Below, one piece after another: positions 41,031 through 47,066 of a DNA stretch of 47,066 nucleotides (position 1 is the first letter of the stretch; the number at the start of each line of letters is the position of its first letter). Where the stretch lies: the NCBI GenBank assembly GCA_017457295.1, contig JAFTHS010000003.1, positions 1 to 47,066 of the forward strand, given 5' to 3'. A program made the position numbers and the translations under genes. Below the pieces are notes generated by a model that was given only the letters and a program-made list of their open reading frames with translations, did no database searches and was not told where the DNA came from. The stretch comes from Paludibacteraceae bacterium. GTDB taxonomy: Bacteria > Bacteroidota > Bacteroidia > Bacteroidales > Paludibacteraceae.

Positions 41031-42356
41031 CGACAAGGATTCCGACAGGTCGCGAACCAGAATGTCATCAATAGGATTCGAATCAATCAATTTGATATAG
41101 CGTTGCCAGAATTCTTGCATCTCGTGTGGTGTGTGTTGAAGGAACTCTTCGGTGCCCTGTGCAGAGATACGACCCATCACCATTTCTACTGTTATCTGGC
41201 GAGTATCTAATGCAGGCACGAATGTTTCATCTTCGGCTTGCTCTACATATACGCGACGAACAATATTTGTTTCCTCTAGTCTGCTTAATAATTGTTGTAC
41301 CAATCGGATAGGTAATTGGTTGTTTGCTGCCATCTCTTGTGCGGTTTGCGGGACTTCGCCTTTCTCAAAACGCTTGACAATCTCCGAGAGAAGGTATAGC
41401 ATTACATAGTCCTTGTAGCGGCGCGACATGGCTTCCAAGTCTTTTTCGTAAGCAAACATATCATTGTTTTGGATAGCAAACGCCAATTGTGCGCCCACCA
41501 ACAGAAGCCAACAAGTGATATGCAACCATATCAGTATCAATGGAATTGCCGAAAATGCACCATACACCACGCTCATGCGAGTAAAAGCCATCACCAAATA
41601 TACGCTAAACATCTGTACCACCTGGAATAATACACCCATGATTATACCTGGGATTACGGCTGACACAAAACGTACTTTAGTATTTGGAATAGCACTAAAT
41701 ATCCATGTAAACACCGCAGCCGATACTACAAATGGTACCAAGCGCAGCAGTACCCTACGGATAGGTTCAATTGCCTGCATCACAGGAGATAAGGCAGCTG
41801 TTGAGTTCAGGAAAATAGAAATACCAGATGTAAGAATAATCAAGATTGGCACCAACAAGAGCACCACCATGTAATTAGTCAGTCGTCTGCCAAACGAACG
41901 CGACTGCTTCACATTCCAGATATTGTTAAACGACAACTCCAGCATATTAAAGAACGCATATACTGCCCAAATCAACACAACCAAACCTATTCCCAGAAAC
42001 ACCCCGTCACGTGCGGTTTCTAAATAGCGTTCCACCCATTCCATAACAATGGGTACAATATTGGCTTCTGCTAAAAAACTTGTTGACAATCTATCCTTTA
42101 GCAGTTCTTCAAATCCAAAGCCACGTGCAATAGCAAACACCCCTGCAACCATCGGTACAAATGCGAACAACAAAGAGAAGGATAATGAGTTTGCACGTAC
42201 ATTGAGTGCCTTATCTTTGAATCCTCGTACCACCAAGATTATCGTTTGCAACACACGATAACCTATACGTTTCTTAGGATCATGAGTCGCTATCTGCGGC
42301 TGACGCCAAAGATCGTATTGGATGAAGTTGCGTAGTTGTTGTAGTCTGTGGTTCAT
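41007..42356 (-). CDS. YihY/BrkB family membrane protein with C-terminal extension
   Basis: YihY-family proteins are inner-membrane proteins of unclear function, once mislabelled ribonuclease BN. The 449-residue product has an amphipathic N-terminus, about six hydrophobic segments between ~55 and ~305, and the family stretches ANSLSFSLLFAFVPMVAGVFA near 57-77, YAFFNMLELSFNNIWNV near 135-151, and YGAFSAIPLILIWLHITCWLLLVGAQLAFA near 264-293. Residues ~315-430 form a soluble tail with a winged-helix-like part (VPQTAQEMAANNQLPIRLVQQLLSRLEETNIVRRV near 335-370). The shorter enterobacterial homologues lack this tail. The C-terminal codons lie in an 11-bp repeat. Confidence 0.88.
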   Translation of the reverse strand: MNHRLQQLRNFIQYDLWRQPQIATHDPKKRIGYRVLQTIILVVRGFKDKALNVRANSLSFSLLFAFVPMVAGVFAIARGFGFEELLKDRLSTSFLAEANIVPIVMEWVERYLETARDGVFLGIGLVVLIWAVYAFFNMLELSFNNIWNVKQSRSFGRRLTNYMVVLLLVPILIILTSGISIFLNSTAALSPVMQAIEPIRRVLLRLVPFVVSAAVFTWIFSAIPNTKVRFVSAVIPGIIMGVLFQVVQMFSVYLVMAFTRMSVVYGAFSAIPLILIWLHITCWLLLVGAQLAFAIQNNDMFAYEKDLEAMSRRYKDYVMLYLLSEIVKRFEKGEVPQTAQEMAANNQLPIRLVQQLLSRLEETNIVRRVYVEQAEDETFVPALDTRQITVEMVMGRISAQGTEEFLQHTPHEMQEFWQRYIKLIDSNPIDDILVRDLSESLSHHTITIQ

Positions 42357-42366
42357 AGAGTGTGGT

Positions 42367-42399
42367 GTAGCAGTTGTGTAGTAGTTGTATAGCAGTGGT
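42367..42399. repeat. 11-bp tandem repeat, three units, between ctp and yihY
   Basis: The units GTAGCAGTTGT, GTAGTAGTTGT and ATAGCAGTGGT fill most of the 42-base gap between the two genes. Confidence 0.82.
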
Positions 42400-44021
42400 T
42401 ATTTGGAAGATGTGGTGAGTTGTTCTACCGCTTTAATGGTAATGTCATCATCGCGCTCGAAGAGAGGGAAGAATCCTTCATCATTCAATATATTGCGCAC
42501 GATATATGCATTCACTAAACGCACCAACAATGGTTTAGATTTCGCCAATTGTTCTGGATTAGGTTCTATACCTTTCTCCTTGGCAAAAGCTACGAATTCA
42601 TCGAGCCAATTCGCTTTTAACAGGTGCTTTTCTAGCGATTGCCAATCTTTGTATTTACTCAGTTCTTTGCGATGGCGATCGGTGTATTGATATGCAAACT
42701 GATAAGTATAGGCGCGATTGACTACTTGATTAAAATATGGTGTATAGAGCGTTGTATCTCGACCTACAAACACATCTGGCATGATTCCGCCGCCACCACG
42801 TACTACGCGACCTTTCTTGGTCAAATATACGGTGGAATCGGCAATTTGTACACTATCCGCCGAGTAGAACTCGCCATGCTCAAAGCGGTTAAGGAGGTCC
42901 ATTGCATAGTCCTCACCCTCGCCCATCTTATATGGTTTTTGGATAGAACGTCCCGATGGTGTATAGTAGCGGGCCACAGTCAGACGGATGGCACTACCAT
43001 CAGGGAAGGGCAGTTGCTGTTGCACTAAGCCCTTTCCAAACGAGCGGCGACCAATGATAGTAGCGCGGTCGTTGTCCTGCATAGCACCTGCGAAAATCTC
43101 ACTGGCAGAGGCAGAGAAATTATCTATCAGCACCACCAATTTTTCTCGTTGGAATCGGCCCGAACCGTTGGCTCTTGCCTCATAACGAGGGTATGCACGA
43201 CCTTCTGAATAGACAATCATATCGCCCTTACTCAAAAACTCATTTGCCATCTTGATAGCTTGATCCATATATCCGCCTGAATTCTCGCGCAAGTCCACAA
43301 TATACGAAGTTGCACCTTGTCCTTTCAGCGATGCCATGGCAGAAATGAATTCATCATATGTGTTCTCGCCAAAACGATTCACACGCACAAATCCTATCTT
43401 TTGTCCTTTCTCTTCGATGATAAACTTAGCATCCACCGAGTGAATAGGAATATCGCCACGGGTGATGGTAAAGTCGTACACTTCGTCCGAACCGCTTCGC
43501 ATCACGCCAATCTTTACTTCGGTGCCTTTAGGGCCACGCAAAGCATGCATCACTTTTTCATTGGTGATAGTTTTGCCCGTGAAGTTTGAGTCGTTGACCA
43601 TTACAATCTTGTCGCCTGCTAACACACCCACACCTTCGCATGGACCGCCCGATATGACTGCCACCACTTGTACGGTGTCGTTTTGAATAGAGAACTGCAC
43701 ACCAATGCCAGAGAAAGATGCAGAAAGTTCGGAATTGACCATCTCCAAATCCTCTTTAGGGATATAGGCAGAGTGTGGGTCAAGGCGCTTGACAAGCTCC
43801 TGCATGACATCTTCAGTAATACTATCGACGTCTATTTCATCGACATAGGCCTGATTCATCAACTGAAGCAGTTGATCTACTTTTGACTCGGGTTGCTGAA
43901 AGAGTTGACCGTTTTGAATAAAGAAGCGTTGCGCATTCACCTTATTGGACACAGCATTTCCGATAAGGAAACCTATCAACAGACAGGCAACGGTCAGGGT
44001 TGGGAATAAATACTTTTTCAT
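42399..44021 (-). CDS. C-terminal processing peptidase, family S41
   Basis: The 540-residue product has an N-terminal signal or anchor segment (YLFPTLTVACLLIGFLIGNAV near 4-24), a PDZ domain (~95-185, FSGIGVQFSIQNDTVQVVAVISGGP), and the S41 catalytic core: DLRENSGGYMDQA near 242-254, the catalytic serine in DNFSASASEIF near 298-308, and the lysine in RRSFGKGLVQQ near 325-335. Ctp proteases trim C-termini of exported proteins in the periplasm. A C-terminal helical domain follows (~400-540). It starts 27 bases after the dCMP deaminase gene, with a 14-bp repeat between. Confidence 0.94.
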   Translation of the reverse strand: MKKYLFPTLTVACLLIGFLIGNAVSNKVNAQRFFIQNGQLFQQPESKVDQLLQLMNQAYVDEIDVDSITEDVMQELVKRLDPHSAYIPKEDLEMVNSELSASFSGIGVQFSIQNDTVQVVAVISGGPCEGVGVLAGDKIVMVNDSNFTGKTITNEKVMHALRGPKGTEVKIGVMRSGSDEVYDFTITRGDIPIHSVDAKFIIEEKGQKIGFVRVNRFGENTYDEFISAMASLKGQGATSYIVDLRENSGGYMDQAIKMANEFLSKGDMIVYSEGRAYPRYEARANGSGRFQREKLVVLIDNFSASASEIFAGAMQDNDRATIIGRRSFGKGLVQQQLPFPDGSAIRLTVARYYTPSGRSIQKPYKMGEGEDYAMDLLNRFEHGEFYSADSVQIADSTVYLTKKGRVVRGGGGIMPDVFVGRDTTLYTPYFNQVVNRAYTYQFAYQYTDRHRKELSKYKDWQSLEKHLLKANWLDEFVAFAKEKGIEPNPEQLAKSKPLLVRLVNAYIVRNILNDEGFFPLFERDDDITIKAVEQLTTSSK

Positions 44022-44031
44022 AAAAAAATTC

Positions 44032-44059
44032 AGGTTAAAGGTTAGAGGTTAAAGGTTAG
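44032..44059. repeat. 14-bp tandem repeat, two units, at the dCMP deaminase 3' end
   Basis: AGGTTAAAGGTTAG occurs twice in tandem (44032-44045, 44046-44059), with an internal 7-bp near-repeat. The dCMP deaminase stop codon (44049-44051) and its last residues (SNL) lie within the second unit. Confidence 0.85.
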
Positions 44060-44480
44060 AGGCTGGAGTATCAGGCATAAAGTCCACTTGTACTCCTGCG
44101 CGTTCGAGCAGTTCTACACCATCCATAATGCGGTATTTCTCGCCATAGACTACACGCTTGATACCCGATTGGATGATGAGTTTCGCACATTCCATACATG
44201 GGGAAGCGGTCACATAGAGTGTTGCCCCGTCGCTGCTGTTATGGCTGCGAGCGACTTTGGTTAGGGCATTAGCCTCAGCGTGCAATACGTATGGTTTGGA
44301 TACATTATTCTCCTCGCAGATATTCTCGAAGCCGCTGGGTGTACCGTTGTAGCCATCAGAGATGATCATTTGGTCTTTGACTAAGATTGCTCCCACTTTG
44401 CGGCGAATGCAATAACTATTTTCTGACCATGTGCGCGCCATACGCATATAGAGGTAGTCGCGTTGAGTTTGTTTGTCCAT
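44049..44480 (-). CDS. dCMP deaminase family protein
   Basis: The 143-residue protein has the zinc cytidine-deaminase motifs HAEAN (67-71, His ligand and catalytic Glu) and PCMEC (94-98, the two Cys ligands), with GYNGTPSGFENICE near 43-56 as in dCMP deaminases. These convert dCMP to dUMP for thymidylate synthesis in the cytoplasm. ComEB is a homologue named from competence loci; the comF gene elsewhere in the window is not linked to it. The last three residues are encoded within a tandem repeat, suggesting a lengthened or altered C-terminus. It lies 40 bases after mpl. Confidence 0.92.
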   Translation of the reverse strand: MDKQTQRDYLYMRMARTWSENSYCIRRKVGAILVKDQMIISDGYNGTPSGFENICEENNVSKPYVLHAEANALTKVARSHNSSDGATLYVTASPCMECAKLIIQSGIKRVVYGEKYRIMDGVELLERAGVQVDFMPDTPASNL

Positions 44481-44520
44481 AGGGGTATTGTGTGGAATTT
44501 TTAGTATTGTGTAGAATTGT

Positions 44521-45858
44521 TTAGCGTGGTGTGGTGTCGTTACTTATCAGTTCGCGGGCAAATTCGGGGATGTTGATGCCATCGAAAGTGCCCGAAGTCA
44601 TCATCAAAAGTGCGGTGTTTTCGTACCTAATGGAACGAAGGCGTCGTTGCAGCATTTGGCTATCTGTAAACACCTCTACATTTTTCGTGCCAAACGCATC
44701 ACGGACAGCTTCGGCGGTGATAAGTGTCAGTTTCTTATGCTCAATCACCTTCGGATTGAAGTACACCAATGCCACGTCCGCGTTCTCCATACAGCCCTCG
44801 TATTGAGGCAAGAAGTCTGCCATCAAACTGGAGAAAGTGTGCAACTCCATCGCTGCTACCAACTGCTTCTCAGGATAACGCTCGCGTACTGCATTAACCG
44901 TGGCACGGAGTTTACTGGGAGAGTGGGCAAAGTCCTTATATGCCACATTATCGCCTATTTCATCGATAAGTTCGAGGCGGTTGCTCGCTCCCGTAAAAGT
45001 GGCAATCGTACGATAGAAATCTTCTGGCTTCACGCCAATCTGCTCGCAAGCCAATGCGGCCGCTTGCAGGTTCTCCATATTGTGCTTACCAAAGATTTTC
45101 ATATCCACATTTCCTTGGTATGCTTCGTACGGAAATTGTTTGATATCTGGTCGTGCGTGAGAGGCTATCTCGCACAAGTTGGTGTCGTGCTTGTAGTAGA
45201 TAAATGTACCGTTTTCTTCGATTCCATCGACGAACTTACGGAAAGTGTCCACATATCCTTCAAAAGTTGGGAACACGTTGATATGGTCCCATGCAATACC
45301 AGTAAGTATCGCCACATGGGGGTGATACCAGAGGAATTTAGAGCGCAGGTCAAGGGGCGAAGTTAGGTATTCGTCTCCCTCAAAGACTGCGTATTTAGCA
45401 GTATCAGAGAGGCGTACCATGCGCTCAAAGCCCTCAATTTGTGCGCCCACCATATAGTCGGCTTCAATACCGAGGTGCTGAAGCACATAGAGAATCATAG
45501 AAGTGGTAGAGGTCTTACCGTGGCTGCCGCCTACTACGATACGAATCTTGTCTTTCGTTTGTTCGTATAGGTACTCGGGGAAAGAATATATCTTAATCCC
45601 CAACTCGCGTGCGCGCACCAATTCAGGGTTGTCCTCGCGCGCGTGCATACCTAAAATAATAGCATCAATATCAGAGGTGATATTCTCGGGATGCCATCCC
45701 ATCTCTTTGGGCAGCAGACCTGCCTCCTGTAGATGTGTTCGAGCAGGGTCGAATATCTCATCATCCGACCCCGTCACGATATATCCTGCTTTGGTAGCCA
45801 CCGCCATAGCCAAGTTGTGCATGGCTGCGCCGCCGATTGCGATGAAGTGTATACGCAT
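44521..45858 (-). CDS. mpl: UDP-N-acetylmuramate:L-alanyl-gamma-D-glutamyl-meso-diaminopimelate ligase
   Basis: Mpl reattaches recycled tripeptide to UDP-MurNAc, saving peptidoglycan. The 445-residue product is a Mur-ligase homologue with FIAIGGAAMHNLA near 5-17, the ATP loop VVGGSHGKTSTTSMI near 108-122, VFEGDEYLTSPLDLRSK near 158-174, and YKDFAHSPSKLRATV near 312-326. The IGGAAM motif in place of MurC's IGGIGM, and the GDEY motif in place of EADEFD, set it apart from the murC product in this window. It has a promoter at 45886-45917 and heads the long minus-strand operon. Confidence 0.94.
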   Translation of the reverse strand: MRIHFIAIGGAAMHNLAMAVATKAGYIVTGSDDEIFDPARTHLQEAGLLPKEMGWHPENITSDIDAIILGMHAREDNPELVRARELGIKIYSFPEYLYEQTKDKIRIVVGGSHGKTSTTSMILYVLQHLGIEADYMVGAQIEGFERMVRLSDTAKYAVFEGDEYLTSPLDLRSKFLWYHPHVAILTGIAWDHINVFPTFEGYVDTFRKFVDGIEENGTFIYYKHDTNLCEIASHARPDIKQFPYEAYQGNVDMKIFGKHNMENLQAAALACEQIGVKPEDFYRTIATFTGASNRLELIDEIGDNVAYKDFAHSPSKLRATVNAVRERYPEKQLVAAMELHTFSSLMADFLPQYEGCMENADVALVYFNPKVIEHKKLTLITAEAVRDAFGTKNVEVFTDSQMLQRRLRSIRYENTALLMMTSGTFDGINIPEFARELISNDTTPR

Positions 45859-45885
45859 AGTTCTTTATTGCTGTTAATTAGACTG

Positions 45886-45917
45886 CAAAGGTAGTGAAAA
45901 GTTTTGAGTTGTGCAAG
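45886..45917 (-). promoter_or_regulatory. Bacteroidetes-type promoter for mpl and downstream genes
   Basis: On the minus strand CTTG (45917-45914), 20 bases, then TACCTTTG (45893-45886). It is the only such promoter seen ahead of the seven genes down to 37296. Confidence 0.75.
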
Positions 45918-45950
45918 ATTTTGGCAATTTTTTCGTTATGCAATGAAGTG

Positions 45951-46787
45951 TCACTCCTCTTTAGATTCTATCGGAAGAATATAATCACTGGCTTTTTCGC
46001 TTGATATGATTGTTCTTCCTAATTGTCGTTCCAATTGTTTACGAGCAGCTTTGGCTACACTACCACCATCTTTTGCGACATGCGTTTGTTGTCTAAATCC
46101 CTTTGGATTGCGTTGTTTAGACAGTTCTGTTGCCGAAGCTTCTGCCAAAGTATTCAACGCTATCTCAAGGTTAGTCATGTTATCTCGTAGGTTTTCTTTC
46201 TTTAGTCCTTTTAGATGTTTGTACTGCTTGGTGGTCATTCCGCTCCATTCTTTGGTGATAATGTCAGTCAAAGAAGCGTATTCCATACCCACATTTACTC
46301 CTGTTCTTTGCCACTCATCTGTTAATTCCTTTCGCACTTCAATAGACTTGATACGTTGGTTGATCCAAGCATCAGAATACCCCAAACGCTTATAGTCTAA
46401 TATAGCTTGCTCTATAGAAAGTTCAGGGTCTTGCATTTGATCCAACCGTTGCGCAGCCACCATCGCCATCCATTGTTTGAAAGGTTCTGCTTTGGGCGAA
46501 GGGATGGATTGGATGATACGGAAAATAGTTTGAGCGTCGCCAACTAAAGTTTTACGTCTTTTTCCCGAATCGCCACTCATTAGTACCTGGGGACAATTTG
46601 TCCCCACGAAGGATGCGAGTTGTTCATCCCTTTTGCGCATCTTCTTGAAATAGTCCGTAGGATTTACACTATCAGCAAGAACTTGAATAACATCTAATAC
46701 CGAGAAATACCATTTCTCTTGCACATCATCCCAGATAGTTCTAACCTTTTTCTCCTCAAAAAGTTTTATCGCTTCGCTTTGTCCCAT
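45951..46787 (-). CDS. Bro-N/antirepressor-like protein
   Basis: The 278-residue protein belongs to a Bacteroidetes group usually annotated as phage antirepressor or DinD-like. Its N-terminus (VRTIWDDVQEKWYFSVLDVIQVL near 15-37) resembles the Bro-N DNA-binding fold, followed by FRIIQSIPSPKAEPFKQW near 89-106, YSDAWINQRIKSIEVRKELTDEW near 137-159, and KQYKHLKGLKKENLRDNMTNLE near 187-208. No other phage genes accompany it, so it is probably a chromosomal or leftover mobile-element regulator. It has its own promoter, and an IS110-type transposase end lies upstream. The actual target and activity are unknown. Confidence 0.78.
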   Translation of the reverse strand: MGQSEAIKLFEEKKVRTIWDDVQEKWYFSVLDVIQVLADSVNPTDYFKKMRKRDEQLASFVGTNCPQVLMSGDSGKRRKTLVGDAQTIFRIIQSIPSPKAEPFKQWMAMVAAQRLDQMQDPELSIEQAILDYKRLGYSDAWINQRIKSIEVRKELTDEWQRTGVNVGMEYASLTDIITKEWSGMTTKQYKHLKGLKKENLRDNMTNLEIALNTLAEASATELSKQRNPKGFRQQTHVAKDGGSVAKAARKQLERQLGRTIISSEKASDYILPIESKEE

Positions 46788-46809
46788 AACATTAACTGAA
46801 TTTATGCTG

Positions 46810-46841
46810 CAAAGGTACGGAAAAATTTGCAGATATGCAAG
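46810..46841 (-). promoter_or_regulatory. Bacteroidetes-type promoter for the antirepressor-like gene
   Basis: On the minus strand CTTG (46841-46838), 20 bases, then TACCTTTG (46817-46810), about 20 bases before the ATG. Confidence 0.72.
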
Positions 46842-46980
46842 TTATGGTTGGCGAAATGATGATTTGTTGGTGTGATTTGTATAAAAACTCACTTCTTCAT
46901 TTTTGGAGAATAGGCGTACTGCAAATTAGGCGACCACCATAGGACGAACTATAATAAATTTTTAACAAAAAAAATGCTTT

Positions 46981-47066
46981 TTATGCAAAAGTTGATACAT
47001 ATCCATCAATATATGGTCGATTAGATGTGACAACTGCAAATGCTTGACGAATGAGTTTGTTCGCTA
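46981..47066 (-). mobile_element. IS110-like transposase, C-terminal fragment cut by the window edge
   Basis: The minus strand reads 27 residues, ANKLIRQAFAVVTSNRPY followed by IDGYVSTFA, then a TAA stop at 46983-46981. An N-K-L-hydrophobic-x-x-A-F-A-hydrophobic-V core followed by a short Pro-Tyr tail is what many Bacteroidetes IS110/IS116-type transposases end with. The rest of the element lies beyond the window. The DNA between the stop and the antirepressor promoter (46842-46980) is A/T-rich and should include the element's end, which cannot be placed exactly. Confidence 0.6.

Noticed and set aside
44647-45366. Plus-strand open frame of 239 codons
   Set aside because: It is antisense to mpl, whose motifs are intact.
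45951-46787. Prophage remnant
   Set aside because: Only one antirepressor-like gene is present; no integrase, structural or lysis gene was found around it.

Overview
The window is a chromosomal segment from a member of the order Bacteroidales. The evidence is a full-length SprA/Sov translocon of the type IX secretion system (T9SS), exported proteins ending in T9SS-type tails, a carboxypeptidase-regulatory-like TonB receptor, Mpl, a fused KorA, Bacteroidetes-type glycyl-tRNA synthetase, and ten promoters of the Bacteroidetes form TTG-N20-TA(A/C)CTTTG. No genus can be named from the sequence alone.

Layout. (1) 1-7034, minus strand: a surface-glycan operon read from thiL down to the left edge. 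It holds thiL, a GT4 glycosyltransferase, a KdsC-type phosphatase, an IspD/TarI-type cytidylyltransferase, an unusual asparagine-synthase/cytidylyltransferase fusion, LicD, another GT4 and the first codons of a GT2. (2) 7401-16073, plus: ruvA, sprA and a NadR-like kinase. (3) 16168-20331, plus: ftsK, lolA-like and trxB. (4) tRNA-Phe with its own promoter and terminator, then trmO. (5) 21458-26130, plus: a secreted multidomain alpha-amylase and a companion carbohydrate-binding protein, both with T9SS tails. (6) A TonB receptor whose mature N-terminus is a histidine run. (7) glyS (minus) divergent from murC-ftsQ-ftsA-ftsZ, a Wzz-like membrane protein and comF (plus). (8) 37296-45858, minus: probably one long operon, mpl, dCMP deaminase, C-terminal protease, YihY, korA, korB, dedA, ending at a strong hairpin at 37258-37295. 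(9) The right edge has a Bro-N/antirepressor-like gene and the C-terminal codons of an IS110-like transposase.

Working together: the window combines envelope construction (murC, mpl, ftsQAZ, ftsK, glycan operon, LolA-like), export of starch-active proteins through the SprA pathway, and basic housekeeping.

The most unusual feature is the number of short tandem repeats. Units of 11 bp occur in at least five intergenic gaps with different unit sequences. One sequence family is shared by the thiL/ruvA and glyS/murC gaps. Further 8-, 9- and 11-bp repeats sit inside ispD/tarI, nadR-like, trmO and ftsZ, where the frame stays open and adds residues that look foreign to the family. The other notable item is the asparagine-synthase/CDP-polyol synthase fusion beside LicD. 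No CRISPR array, prophage or complete insertion sequence was seen.
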